A DNA stretch of 64,000 nt, taken from positions 1 to 64,000 of the forward strand of contig JAEWCQ010000028.1 in assembly GCA_023390555.1 (NCBI GenBank). The letters run 5' to 3'. The translations under genes and the position numbers were made by a program. Positions within the stretch are counted from its first letter, which is position 1. Every line of letters starts with the position of its first letter. Of this stretch, positions 36,347 to 45,369 are shown one piece after another. Source of the stretch: Bacillota bacterium. GTDB lineage: Bacteria > Bacillota > Clostridia > Lachnospirales > Lachnospiraceae. The notes beneath the pieces were generated by a model. It saw only the letters and a program-made list of their open reading frames with translations, was not told where the DNA came from and searched no databases.

Positions 36347-36375
36347 TTGACAGGAAAAGGCATATGTACTATTGT
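36347..36375 (+). promoter_or_regulatory. promoter of the ABC exporter pair
   Basis: TTGACA (36347-36352), 17-bp spacer, TATTGT (36370-36375), about 65 bp before the ATPase start. Confidence 0.6.
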
Positions 36376-36441
36376 ATTAAATAAATAATACAAATACATT
36401 TGCCTTTTGTTGTATCATTATAATTTCAGAGGAGATTACCT

Positions 36442-37143
36442 ATGTTAGAAGTACAGAACCTGACAAAAAAGTATGGAAAAAATCTGGCAGTAGATCATGT
36501 GAATCTGACCGTACCGGATGCGGCAGTGGGAATTCTGCTTGGCCCAAACGGAGCGGGGAAATCAACGATCATTAAGAGCATTGCAGGGTTGCTGCGCTAC
36601 GAAGGCGGGGTCGGAATAGAGGGGATTTCAGCCAGAAAGATTGAGGCAAAAAAAATATTTGCATACGTACCGGAACTGCCGGCGATGTTTGATGCACTGA
36701 CCGTACGGGAACATATTGAATATGTGAGAAGAGCGTACAACAGCAGCGTCACGGACGAGGAAGTCGAAGTAATGCTGAAGCGTTTTGAACTGTTTGACAA
36801 ACAAAATAAGCTTGGCAATGAACTTTCCAAAGGAATGATGCAGAAAGTCAGTATCTGCTGTGCACTTGCGGTCAAACCAAAGGTGATTCTGCTGGATGAA
36901 CCAATGGTAGGACTTGATCCGGCTGCCATCAAGGAATTAAAAGAAGTGGTGCTCGAACTGAAAGAAGCCGGCACGACCGTACTGCTCAGTACGCATATGC
37001 TGGAAATGGTAAAAGAACTTTGGGATATCATGTTTGTGATGGAAAAAGGAAAAATTATTGGTTCTTACACCAAGGAAGAGGCCAAGGATCAGGATATTGA
37101 GTCGCTGTTCTTTGAAATGACAGGCGGTGAGGAACATGAGTAG
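36442..37143 (+). CDS. ABC transporter ATP-binding protein
   Basis: This 233-aa ATPase has Walker A GPNGAGKST, a signature region ELSKGMMQKV (divergent from LSGGQ but common in this exporter class), Walker B VILLDEPMVGLD and H-loop LSTHMLE. It drives the membrane partner encoded next, whose start lies within its last codons. The substrate is unknown; members of this type move peptides, lipids or drugs out of the cell. Confidence 0.9.
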   Translation: MLEVQNLTKKYGKNLAVDHVNLTVPDAAVGILLGPNGAGKSTIIKSIAGLLRYEGGVGIEGISARKIEAKKIFAYVPELPAMFDALTVREHIEYVRRAYNSSVTDEEVEVMLKRFELFDKQNKLGNELSKGMMQKVSICCALAVKPKVILLDEPMVGLDPAAIKELKEVVLELKEAGTTVLLSTHMLEMVKELWDIMFVMEKGKIIGSYTKEEAKDQDIESLFFEMTGGEEHE

Positions 37144-38719
37144 TCTTGGATATCTATTCCGACGCTCCTTTGTAAATAAACTCAAAAAAGCACTGAAGCG
37201 GCCGGTCACCTATATTGCGGCAGTTGGAATTGGATTTTATGCGGTTATGGCAATCGCAGGATTCGGTATGATTGTTTCTGATATGAAGCTGCAGGCACCG
37301 GAGAATCTCGCGACCATATTGTCTCTGCTTGTGTTTCTGATTCTTCCGGGAGATATCATCAGCTATGCAAGGCGGAAGGGTCTGGTATTCAAACTCTCGG
37401 ATGTTCATTTTATTTTTCCTGCGCCGGAGAATCCGAAAAAGGTACTGATACGGTCTTCTCTTCGGAATTATGTCGTATTGTTTGTCACCGGGATAGCAGT
37501 CAGCGTATTTGGGGTCCTCTATTTTTCAATTGCACCATGGCGGATGCTCTGCTATTTCCTGTTCTTTGCGGTGCTGGAAAACATACTGGAAGGAAGTCTG
37601 ATTATTATCTGTTATGGCAGTCAGACGCTTTCCAAGCGTTTTTTTCAAATACTTACAATAGTGTTGTTTGCCTTTATGGCGGTTTTCGTACTTGCTGCGG
37701 TTTTAATGCTCTGTACGCGGGGCGTGGAGTTCCATATCTTACGAGATTATCTGACGTTGCCAATTGTGCAGGCAGTTCCGGTCGTGGGATGGGCTATCGC
37801 GTTTATTCATCTGATTCTGGTGGGACCCACCACTGTAAACGTGATCTGTACAATCTGTTATCTGGTAACGGTGGTATTTCTGTTTCTCTATGCAAAAAAC
37901 GTGAAATGTACCGGGGAATACTATGAAGATGCCATGACTTTTGCACAGGATTATAATATACGTCTGAGTAAGGCAAAAAAGGGAGAGGGTCCGTTCGGTA
38001 CCAGGAGGAAAAAATATCTCAAAAATGTCAGCATAGAGTACAAGGGTACATATGCAAAGGCAATTTTTTACCGTCAGCTTCTGGAATATAAGAAAAACAG
38101 ATTCTTTATTTTTGGATGGTATACACTGCTGTGCCTCGGTATCGGCATTGTGATTGCGATTGTAGCACAATTTACCGATATGATGAAAGAATTTGAAGGA
38201 GCTACCGTATTTGTCATTCCTGCGGTCATTGCATACATTCTGCTGATCTTTAGCGGATATGCAACAAAATGGTCCAAGGAACTGGAAAATCCCTATACCT
38301 ATCTGCTGCCGGACAGCGGACTGAATAAACTCTGGTATGCGACAAAAATGGAGCATATCCGTTCTATGATAGACGGCTGCCTGATCACGCTTCCGGGAGC
38401 TGTAATCCTAAAGCTGAGTCCGTCCGTGACCGTGCTTACGATTCTGATCTATGTATGCCTGAATGCCAATAAGCTCTACATGAATATGCTGGCAGATGCG
38501 ATTCTTGGCAATATGCTTGGAAATATTGGCAAAAATCTGCTTCGTACCCTGCTACAGGGATTTGCGATTCTGTTTGCGATCATTGCTGCCGCACTGTGCG
38601 GAGGTCTGATTGGAATTACGGCCGGGTTTGCGGCGATGGTCATAGTGACGGTTGTCATTACACTGGCGGCGGCCATAGGAGCTTCGACAGCGTTTGACCG
38701 TATGGAAAGTTATGATTGA
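37136..38719 (+). CDS. ABC exporter membrane protein (putative ABC_export family)
   Basis: This 527-aa protein has about eleven hydrophobic segments, an N-terminal MSSLGYLFRRSFVNKLKKAL and the FIFPAPENPKKV motif that I know from the clostridial putative ABC exporter family. It works with the ATPase just upstream, overlapping it by 8 bp. ATG 37136 is chosen over the in-frame GTG at 37127. No substrate can be inferred. Confidence 0.85.
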   Translation: MSSLGYLFRRSFVNKLKKALKRPVTYIAAVGIGFYAVMAIAGFGMIVSDMKLQAPENLATILSLLVFLILPGDIISYARRKGLVFKLSDVHFIFPAPENPKKVLIRSSLRNYVVLFVTGIAVSVFGVLYFSIAPWRMLCYFLFFAVLENILEGSLIIICYGSQTLSKRFFQILTIVLFAFMAVFVLAAVLMLCTRGVEFHILRDYLTLPIVQAVPVVGWAIAFIHLILVGPTTVNVICTICYLVTVVFLFLYAKNVKCTGEYYEDAMTFAQDYNIRLSKAKKGEGPFGTRRKKYLKNVSIEYKGTYAKAIFYRQLLEYKKNRFFIFGWYTLLCLGIGIVIAIVAQFTDMMKEFEGATVFVIPAVIAYILLIFSGYATKWSKELENPYTYLLPDSGLNKLWYATKMEHIRSMIDGCLITLPGAVILKLSPSVTVLTILIYVCLNANKLYMNMLADAILGNMLGNIGKNLLRTLLQGFAILFAIIAAALCGGLIGITAGFAAMVIVTVVITLAAAIGASTAFDRMESYD

Positions 38720-38798
38720 AAAAAAAGACAAAAAACCGGGTATTTTCCTAGAAAAGGGACTAGACGAATACAAAAAAGTGTGCGAAAATAAAGCAAGT

Positions 38799-38826
38799 AT
38801 GTTAAATGTCTAACAAAGTTTAACAT
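38799..38826. promoter_or_regulatory. inverted repeat upstream of the NifU-like gene
   Basis: ATGTTAAA (38799-38806) and TTTAACAT (38819-38826) form a perfect inverted repeat with a 12-bp centre, about 35 bp before the start codon, in a position suited to an operator. Confidence 0.5.
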
Positions 38827-38858
38827 GAGATACATTTATTTTTGAAAGGAGTCTTACA

Positions 38859-39551
38859 ATGATTTACACACAGGAAATTCAAAACATGTGTCCGGTTGCT
38901 AAAGGTGCAAAGCACGAACCGGCTCCAATTCCGGAAGAAGGAAAATGGGTACATTCTAAGAAAATCGAAGATATTTCTGGCTTTACACACGGCGTAGGCT
39001 GGTGCGCACCACAGCAGGGTGCCTGCAAGCTTTCTTTAAACGTAAAAGACGGCGTGATTGAAGAGGCACTGATAGAGACAATCGGATGTTCCGGTATGAC
39101 ACATTCCGCAGCTATGGCAGCTGAAGTGTTACAGGGAAAGACAATTCTGGAAGCATTAAATACAGACCTTGTATGTGATGCAATCAATACAGCCATGAGA
39201 GAATTATTCTTACAGATCGTTTACGGTCGTACACAGAGTGCATTCTCGGATGACGGACTTGCAGTTGGTGCTGGTCTGGAGGATTTGGGAAAAGGACTTC
39301 GTTCCCAGGTTGGTACCATGTACGCAACAAAAGATAAAGGCGTTCGTTACTTAGAAATGGCAGAGGGTTATGTAACAGGTATCGCTCTCGACGCTGATAA
39401 TGAAGTAATCGGATATCAGTTCGTTTCTCTTGGAAAGATGACAGACTTCATCAAAAAAGGCGATGATCCTAATACTGCCTGGGAAAAGGCAAAGGGACAG
39501 TATGGCCGTGTGGATGATGCAGCGAAGATCATTGATCCAAGAAAAGAGTAA
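38859..39551 (+). CDS. iron-sulfur cluster assembly scaffold-like (NifU/IscU-related) protein
   Basis: This 230-aa protein has an IscU/NifU-N-like domain: cysteines in GWCAPQQGACKLS and in TIGCSGMTHSAAMA sit where IscU coordinates a cluster. The C-terminal extension (EMAEGYVTGIALDADNEV) is family-specific. In Clostridia this type is encoded next to the GGGtGRT protein, as here with a 20-bp gap. The pair probably works in metal or Fe-S handling, but the function is not established. A GAAAGGAG site precedes the ATG. Confidence 0.85.
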   Translation: MIYTQEIQNMCPVAKGAKHEPAPIPEEGKWVHSKKIEDISGFTHGVGWCAPQQGACKLSLNVKDGVIEEALIETIGCSGMTHSAAMAAEVLQGKTILEALNTDLVCDAINTAMRELFLQIVYGRTQSAFSDDGLAVGAGLEDLGKGLRSQVGTMYATKDKGVRYLEMAEGYVTGIALDADNEVIGYQFVSLGKMTDFIKKGDDPNTAWEKAKGQYGRVDDAAKIIDPRKE

Positions 39552-39571
39552 TTGAAAGGAGACGAACAAAA

Positions 39572-40582
39572 ATGGCATTATTTGAATCATATGAAAGAAG
39601 AATTGACCAGATCAATTCCGTATTAAACAGCTATGGAATCAGCTCTGTAGAAGAGGCTGAAAAAATCGTAAAAGATGCTGGATTAGATGTTTATGAACAG
39701 GTAAAGAAAATTCAGCCGATCTGTTTTGAAAATGCATGCTGGGCTTATACCATCGGTGCAGCAATTGCAATCAAAAAAGGATGCAGAAAAGCTGCAGATG
39801 CTGCTGCTGCAATCGGTGAGGGACTTCAGGCATTCTGTATTCCGGGTTCTGTTGCCGACCACAGAAAAGTAGGTCTGGGACATGGTAACCTTGGAAAGAT
39901 GTTATTAGAGGAAGAGACCGAATGTTTCTGTTTCTTGGCCGGACATGAGTCATTCGCAGCTGCTGAAGGTGCAATTGGTATTGCAGAAAAGGCAAACAAA
40001 GTTCGTAAAAAACCATTGCGCGTTATCTTAAACGGACTTGGAAAAGATGCAGCTCAGATCATTTCCCGTATCAACGGATTTACCTTTGTTGAGACACTGT
40101 TCGACTATAAAGAGAACAAAGTAAATGTCGTATATGAAAAAGCATACTCCGAAGGACTTCGTGCTTCCGTAAAATGTTACGGTGCAGATGACGTTCAGGA
40201 AGGTGTTGCTATCATGCATATGGAGAACGTAGGTGTTTCGATTACCGGTAACTCTACCAATCCGACACGTTTCCAGCACCCGGTTGCAGGTACATATAAA
40301 AAAGAATGTATCGAGCAGGGTAAGAAATTCTTCTCCGTTGCTTCCGGCGGCGGTACCGGACGTACCTTACATCCGGATAACATGGCTGCAGGTCCTGCTT
40401 CCTATGGTATGACAGATACAATGGGACGTATGCACTCTGATGCACAGTTTGCAGGTTCTTCTTCCGTACCGGCTCACGTAGAGATGATGGGTCTGATCGG
40501 TATGGGTAATAACCCGATGGTAGGTGCTACCGTAGCGGTTGCAGTATCGATCGAAGAAGCAGCTATTGCTGGTAAATTCTAA
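39572..40582 (+). CDS. GGGtGRT protein
   Basis: This 336-aa protein carries the motif that names its family, ASGGGTGRTLHPDNMA (about residues 258-273). It is highly conserved in Clostridia, always near a NifU-like protein, and of unknown biochemical role. Cysteines (CFENACW, CFCFLAG) could bind metal. There are no membrane segments and no nucleotide-binding motif. Strong codon bias toward common codons suggests high expression. It is translated right after the scaffold-like gene. Confidence 0.93.
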   Translation: MALFESYERRIDQINSVLNSYGISSVEEAEKIVKDAGLDVYEQVKKIQPICFENACWAYTIGAAIAIKKGCRKAADAAAAIGEGLQAFCIPGSVADHRKVGLGHGNLGKMLLEEETECFCFLAGHESFAAAEGAIGIAEKANKVRKKPLRVILNGLGKDAAQIISRINGFTFVETLFDYKENKVNVVYEKAYSEGLRASVKCYGADDVQEGVAIMHMENVGVSITGNSTNPTRFQHPVAGTYKKECIEQGKKFFSVASGGGTGRTLHPDNMAAGPASYGMTDTMGRMHSDAQFAGSSSVPAHVEMMGLIGMGNNPMVGATVAVAVSIEEAAIAGKF

Positions 40583-40673
40583 GCTATAAAAATACAATTT
40601 TCTTTCATCCGGAATTACTGAGACAATACGCCCGCAGGTGTTTTGCCTCGGTGACAGACAGATGAAAACGGAC

Positions 40674-40753
40674 AAAAGATTCTCTCGAGAGCAGCATGGA
40701 TTGGCATTCGTTTTGAGTGTAGGACAGCTGCATAATCTCGGGAGTTTCTTTTT
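40674..40753 (+). terminator. long imperfect terminator-like stem after GGGtGRT gene
   Basis: AAAAGATTCTCTCGAGAGCAGC (40674-40695, written as two halves: AAAAGATTCTC and TCGAGAGCAGC) pairs imperfectly with GCTGCATAATCTCGGGAG at 40727-40744, followed by TTTCTTTTT. The loop of about 30 bases is unusually long. It could be a terminator or part of a regulatory leader for the next gene. Confidence 0.5.
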
Positions 40754-40783
40754 ACTAGGAGCATGAACGAGGAGGAAAGAACA

Positions 40784-41146
40784 ATGAATATTAGATTTGC
40801 TCACAATAACCTGAATGTACTGGACCTGGATAAATCGCTGACGTTCTATCGGGAAGCGCTTGGTCTGGTGGAAGTAAGAAGAAAAGAGAACGAAGATTTT
40901 ACCCTGGTATTTCTGGGAGATCAGACGACACCGCATCAGCTGGAACTCACCTATTTGAAAGATCGTACGGAACCGTATAATCTTGGTGAAAATGAGTTCC
41001 ATCTCGCTTTTTCAGTTAAAGAGTTTGACCAGGCATATCAAAAACACAAAGAAATGGGATGCATCATTTATGAAAATACGTCCATGGGAATTTATTTTAT
41101 TGCAGATCCGGATGGTTACTGGTTAGAAATCATTCCCGAGGATTAG
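40784..41146 (+). CDS. VOC-superfamily (glyoxalase I-like) protein
   Basis: This 120-aa metal-dependent protein resembles lactoylglutathione lyase: beta-alpha-beta modules with H8 (FAHNNLNV), E56-region (HQLELTY), H76-region (EFHLAFSV) and the C-terminal E (DPDGYWLEIIP) as metal ligands. The reaction could be detoxification of methylglyoxal, but family members have many substrates. ATG 40784 follows GAGGAGG; an in-frame ATG 21 bp upstream is less likely. It stands alone. Confidence 0.88.
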   Translation: MNIRFAHNNLNVLDLDKSLTFYREALGLVEVRRKENEDFTLVFLGDQTTPHQLELTYLKDRTEPYNLGENEFHLAFSVKEFDQAYQKHKEMGCIIYENTSMGIYFIADPDGYWLEIIPED

Positions 41147-41266
41147 CACGCGAAAGGTGGACTATTTCGCTATACATTCGTTTTGGATTCTGCTAAAATT
41201 TAATGTAACAGGATTTGGGGATAAAGTCTGAAATTGATTCAGAAAAAATACAAGAGGATGAAGGCA

Positions 41267-42472
41267 ATGAAACGGACAGGCATAAATATGGAAACGGTCA
41301 AAAGGCAGAACCGTGCCTCGGTACTGAATTATTTGAACGAGGCCGGGCCGGTATCTCGAAAGGATATTGCGGTTGAACTTGGACTGACTCCGGCTGCGGT
41401 AACACAGATATGTGCAGAATTTATGACAGGCGGAATCTTGGTGGAAAAGGGGATTGCGGCGAATTGCAACGGAGCCGGCAGGAAAAAGATTCTGCTCGAA
41501 CTGAATTATGATTACAAATCTGTATTTGGTATTAATATCGAGCCGGAAAAAACAGTGATTGCACTGACGAATCTTGGGGGGAATGTACACAAGATCCGGG
41601 AAATTGTTACGAATAAAGAACAGGAGCCGGAACGCTTCCTGCAGGTGATTGCGGATAACTGCAGAGAGATGCAGCATGAAATCGGTCTTCCAGATGAAAA
41701 AATTGCCGGCGCCGGTGTTGGGATAACAGGTGTTGTAGACAAACTGCGCGGAAGGAGCCTGCATGCTTCCGGCATCTGGAAAGAGGAGGTGCCGGTCGCA
41801 AAGCTGTTGTCTCTGCTGTTGGATATTCCCGTTGTTTTGGAAAATAGCATGACGGCATTTGCACTGGCAGAATTACTGTATGGTGCGGGTCGGGAAAACG
41901 ATTATCTTCTGCTGCTGAGATGGGGACCGGATGTAGGCTGTGCGATTGTCGCAGACCGGAAAATTTATGAGGGACAGAATGGAAAAGCCGCAGAATTCGG
42001 TCATTTTATTGTAGAGAAAGATGGCAGACCGTGTAGCTGCGGGAGAAAAGGCTGTCTTACCACGGTGGTCTCCAGACCGTCGATACGGGAGCAGTTAGAG
42101 CAGATCTTTTCTTACGAAAACACACCGAAATTGTACGAGCTTGTTCGGGGAGATTTCCGGAATTTTAATGAAGATGTTTTTCGGAAAATGCTGTCGGATC
42201 AGGATGATAGCATAGAGGAACAGATGAATCAGAGAATGGATTTTTTTTCCAGGGCAGTTGTAAACTCTATGACGATGCTGGCACCGAGCTGTGTGATTCT
42301 CTGCGGTTCGATGTTTAAAATCGACAAACTGCGCCAGGATGTGGTGAAATCATGCATTTCTTATGAACCTTCCTATGATGATACGAGAATCCGTTATACC
42401 ACGCTGGATGACCGGGAAAGCTTTATCGGTCCGGTCGCACTGTTTGTGAGAGAGTATCTGGAACAGTTCTGA
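41267..42472 (+). CDS. ROK-family transcriptional regulator
   Basis: This 401-aa protein has an N-terminal MarR-like winged helix (VLNYLNEAGPVSRKDIAVEL GLTPAAVTQ region, about 15-60) and a C-terminal sugar-kinase-like ROK domain with the zinc-binding motif CSCGRKGCL (about residues 260-268). Regulators of this family, such as NagC and XylR, respond to sugars or sugar phosphates. There is no sugar operon beside it, so its targets are elsewhere. ATG 41267 with AGAGG nine bases before is preferred to upstream in-frame starts. Confidence 0.9.
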   Translation: MKRTGINMETVKRQNRASVLNYLNEAGPVSRKDIAVELGLTPAAVTQICAEFMTGGILVEKGIAANCNGAGRKKILLELNYDYKSVFGINIEPEKTVIALTNLGGNVHKIREIVTNKEQEPERFLQVIADNCREMQHEIGLPDEKIAGAGVGITGVVDKLRGRSLHASGIWKEEVPVAKLLSLLLDIPVVLENSMTAFALAELLYGAGRENDYLLLLRWGPDVGCAIVADRKIYEGQNGKAAEFGHFIVEKDGRPCSCGRKGCLTTVVSRPSIREQLEQIFSYENTPKLYELVRGDFRNFNEDVFRKMLSDQDDSIEEQMNQRMDFFSRAVVNSMTMLAPSCVILCGSMFKIDKLRQDVVKSCISYEPSYDDTRIRYTTLDDRESFIGPVALFVREYLEQF

Positions 42473-42526
42473 AAATATTAAAACAGAACATTCACACGGG
42501 TCTTACTGGAACAGATTATCTTGCTT

Positions 42527-42541
42527 ATAACTTAAAGTTAT
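42527..42541. promoter_or_regulatory. perfect 15-bp palindrome, LysR-type box, upstream of ilvN
   Basis: ATAACTTAAAGTTAT is a perfect palindrome with the T-N11-A form of LysR regulator sites, 40 bp before the -35 box of ilvN. A LysR regulator gene lies 1.6 kb downstream beside leuC. Confidence 0.55.
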
Positions 42542-42579
42542 GATTGAGAAAAACCACATTACCTTAATGCATTTTAGTA

Positions 42580-42607
42580 TTGACAAAAGGATATCATATG
42601 CTAGAAT
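42580..42607 (+). promoter_or_regulatory. ilvN promoter
   Basis: TTGACA (42580-42585), 16-bp spacer, TAGAAT (42602-42607), 39 bp before the start codon. Confidence 0.75.
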
Positions 42608-42646
42608 GAACATAATGTGAGTGATTAGAAAAAGGATGGTTTTCGA

Positions 42647-43147
42647 ATGAGAAGACAGGCATTATCGATTCTGGTTGAGAACACTTCCGGTGTTTTGAGC
42701 CATGTCTCCGGGTTGTTTAGCCGGAGAGGATATAATATTGACAGCTTTTCGGCTGGTGTCACTGCTGATCCGCGTTTTACAAGAATGACAATTGTTGCAA
42801 GCGGAGATGAGTTGATTCTGGAGCAGATTGAAAAACAGTTGGCAAAGCTGGAAGATGTACTGGATATCAAGAAACTGGAGACCGGTACGTCTGTTACCAG
42901 AGAACTGATTCTGGTAAAGATTAAGGCATTGGATACACAGCGTCAGGCAATCTTAAGTGTTACAGAGATTTTCCACGGTAAAGTCGTAGATGTAACCAAT
43001 GATTCGATGGTCATCGAACTGACCGGACATCAGGATAAGCTGGATGCTTTTATGGATTTATTGCAGGGCTATGAAATACTGGAGCTTGCAAGAACCGGTA
43101 TCACCGGGTTGACCCGTGGGTCGGCGGATGTTACATATTTAGATTAA
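42647..43147 (+). CDS. ilvN: acetolactate synthase small (regulatory) subunit
   Basis: This 166-aa protein has an N-terminal ACT domain (LSILVENTSGVLSHVSGLFS, RRGYNIDSFS) and the second ALS small-subunit domain. It binds valine and regulates the catalytic subunit, which makes acetolactate for valine and leucine. The large subunit is not in the window. It lies 23 bp before ilvC, so the two are probably co-transcribed. Confidence 0.95.
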   Translation: MRRQALSILVENTSGVLSHVSGLFSRRGYNIDSFSAGVTADPRFTRMTIVASGDELILEQIEKQLAKLEDVLDIKKLETGTSVTRELILVKIKALDTQRQAILSVTEIFHGKVVDVTNDSMVIELTGHQDKLDAFMDLLQGYEILELARTGITGLTRGSADVTYLD

Positions 43148-43170
43148 TTTATCAATAGGAGGCTGGAAAA

Positions 43171-44193
43171 ATGGCAGCAAAAATTTATTATCAGGAAGAT
43201 TGTAACCTTTCCGTATTAGAAGGAAAAACAATCGCAGTTATCGGTTACGGAAGTCAGGGACATGCCCATGCATTGAATGCAAAGGAATCCGGATGTAATG
43301 TAATCATCGGTCTTTATGAGGGAAGCAGCTCCTGGGCAAAAGCAGAGGCACAGGGATTTGAAGTGTATACAGCAGCAGAAGCTGCAAAAAAAGCAGATAT
43401 CATTATGATCCTGATTAACGATGAGAAACAGGCTGATATGTACAAAAATGATATTGAGCCAAATCTTGAAGCAGGTAATATGCTGATGTTTGCACATGGT
43501 TTTAACATTCATTTCGGATGTATCGTAGCTCCGAAGGATGTAGATGTTACCATGATCGCTCCGAAGGGACCTGGCCATACCGTAAGAAGCGAGTATCAGG
43601 TAGGAAAGGGTGTTCCTTGTCTGGTAGCGGTAGAGCAGGATGCAACAGGAAAAGCATTGGACAGAGCACTTGCTTATGCACTGGCAATCGGTGGAGCAAG
43701 AGCAGGCGTACTTGAGACCACCTTCCGTACAGAGACAGAGACAGACCTCTTCGGTGAGCAGGCTGTACTTTGCGGCGGTGTTTGTGCATTGATGCAGGCT
43801 GGTTTCGAGACTTTATGCGAAGCTGGATATGATCCAAGAAATGCATATTTCGAATGTATTCATGAGATGAAATTGATCGTAGACCTGATTTATCAGTCTG
43901 GTTTCGAAGGAATGAGATATTCCATTTCTAATACTGCAGAATATGGTGATTATATTACCGGTCCTAAGATCATCACGGAAGATACCAAGAAGGCAATGAA
44001 GAAGATTCTTTCCGATATTCAGGACGGAACATTCGCAAAAGAATTTTTACTGGATATGTCTCCTGCAGGACGTCAGGTTCACTTTAAAGCAATGAGAAAG
44101 CTTGCTGCTGAGCATTCATCCGAAGAAGTTGGAAAAGAAATCCGTAAATTATACAGCTGGAACAGCGAAGAAGAGAAATTGATTAACAACTAA
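43171..44193 (+). CDS. ilvC: ketol-acid reductoisomerase (NADP+)
   Basis: This 340-aa class I enzyme converts acetolactate to dihydroxyisovalerate. The nucleotide-binding motif is VIGYGSQGHAHALN; the C-terminal knotted domain has the metal-binding aspartate/glutamates in ETDLFGEQAVLCGG and the FECIHEMK region. Length is typical of the short form. Followed by a clear terminator. Confidence 0.97.
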   Translation: MAAKIYYQEDCNLSVLEGKTIAVIGYGSQGHAHALNAKESGCNVIIGLYEGSSSWAKAEAQGFEVYTAAEAAKKADIIMILINDEKQADMYKNDIEPNLEAGNMLMFAHGFNIHFGCIVAPKDVDVTMIAPKGPGHTVRSEYQVGKGVPCLVAVEQDATGKALDRALAYALAIGGARAGVLETTFRTETETDLFGEQAVLCGGVCALMQAGFETLCEAGYDPRNAYFECIHEMKLIVDLIYQSGFEGMRYSISNTAEYGDYITGPKIITEDTKKAMKKILSDIQDGTFAKEFLLDMSPAGRQVHFKAMRKLAAEHSSEEVGKEIRKLYSWNSEEEKLINN

Positions 44194-44196
44194 TGC

Positions 44197-44248
44197 AAAA
44201 AGACGGCTTTCATACAGAGGAGATTCTTTGTGTGAAAGCCGTTTTTCT
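44197..44248 (+). terminator. intrinsic terminator after ilvC
   Basis: ACGGCTTTCA pairs with TGAAAGCCGT, followed by TTTT. Confidence 0.9.
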
Positions 44249-44282
44249 GTTTTCTGAGAAAGTCCTGACCCAAAGGTCATTG

Positions 44283-45179
44283 TCAGGGTTTGTAATTATG
44301 GTAGAAGTCGATAAATAACTCGAGGGATTTGGAAGGCTTTAATGTCTTTTTGTAAGCAAAGCCGACTTCACGTTTGTGTATCGGAAAGCCAAGCGGAATT
44401 TCAATCAGTGTTTTGTCTGAAAGATCTTCTTTTACGAATTCCCGGATGACGCAGGCAACTCCAAGGTTGATTTTGGCAAATTCAATCAGAAGATCCATAG
44501 CGGATATTTCAATCAGATCCCGGATCACGATCTGATTTTCCTGCAGATAGTCGTCGATGTACTGGCGCGTCATATTATTTTTGTCCAGAAGCATCAATGT
44601 GGAATTACTGAGAATCCCATCACCGTTGTAACCGCGCTTTTTGAGATTCTCCAGGTAAGCGCTCGTTGCAACAAAAATATCTTCGATTTCCGTAAGATAG
44701 AAAAAATCAATAGTCTTTAGAGATTCCGGCCGGCCAATCAGACCGATGTCAATCTTGTTTTCCTCCAGCAGCTGAAGCGTTTCATTGGTCGACTGGCAGG
44801 TGATGGAAATGTTGATATGGGGATATTTTTTCGTAAATTCCTTTAGATACGGCAAAAGGATATATTTGCAGAGCGTGGAACTGACTCCGATTTTCAGATG
44901 CCCGACACCAAGTTCCAGGGAATTCTTCAGCTTGTCTTCACCGAGTGAAAGTGTCTCAAAGGCAGAACTGACATGGGTAAACAGAAGTTCTCCCTCTTCG
45001 GTCAGGATGACACCTCTGGAGCTGCGGCGGAACAGTTCACATCCGAGACTGTCCTCCAGTTTTTGAATCGATTTGCTGATGGCAGGCTGACTGATATACA
45101 ATTCCTTTGCAGCTTTGGATATGTTTTGCGTTTTAGCAACCGTGTAAAAAATACGGTAGCAGGAAAGACTCTGGACCAT
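44283..45179 (-). CDS. LysR-family transcriptional regulator
   Basis: This 298-aa protein begins with a helix-turn-helix (FYTVAKTQNISKAAKELYIS QPAISKSIQKLE region) and has a C-terminal effector-binding domain. It is divergent from leuC, across 190 bp that hold both promoters, so it probably controls leuCD; ilvNC might also be a target because a LysR-type palindrome lies before it. GGAG precedes ATG 45179. The inducer is unknown. Confidence 0.9.
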   Translation of the reverse strand: MVQSLSCYRIFYTVAKTQNISKAAKELYISQPAISKSIQKLEDSLGCELFRRSSRGVILTEEGELLFTHVSSAFETLSLGEDKLKNSLELGVGHLKIGVSSTLCKYILLPYLKEFTKKYPHINISITCQSTNETLQLLEENKIDIGLIGRPESLKTIDFFYLTEIEDIFVATSAYLENLKKRGYNGDGILSNSTLMLLDKNNMTRQYIDDYLQENQIVIRDLIEISAMDLLIEFAKINLGVACVIREFVKEDLSDKTLIEIPLGFPIHKREVGFAYKKTLKPSKSLELFIDFYHNYKP

Positions 45180-45271
45180 ACGGTACTCCTTTCAGAAATA
45201 AAATGAATGAAAGCATTGTGAACAGAATGATGGATCCAGACACAATGTAATATAACCAGAATACATGACAA

Positions 45272-45286
45272 ACATATTTATTATGT
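45272..45286. promoter_or_regulatory. palindrome between LysR gene and leuC
   Basis: ACATA-TTTAT-TATGT is an interrupted palindrome in the shared control region, positioned like a LysR-regulator binding site. A -10-like TAGAAT lies downstream near 45313. Confidence 0.45.
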
Positions 45287-45369
45287 ATTTCCATTATACC
45301 ACTACCTGTGTTAGAATAGCAATATAGAGAAATCACTCACATGAAAATTATAGTAGGAGGAAATGCAGA

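Noticed and set aside
42473..42646. T-box riboswitch before ilvN
   Set aside because: No T-box sequence (TGGxACCGCG) or anti-terminator is visible; a plain promoter with a palindrome explains the region.
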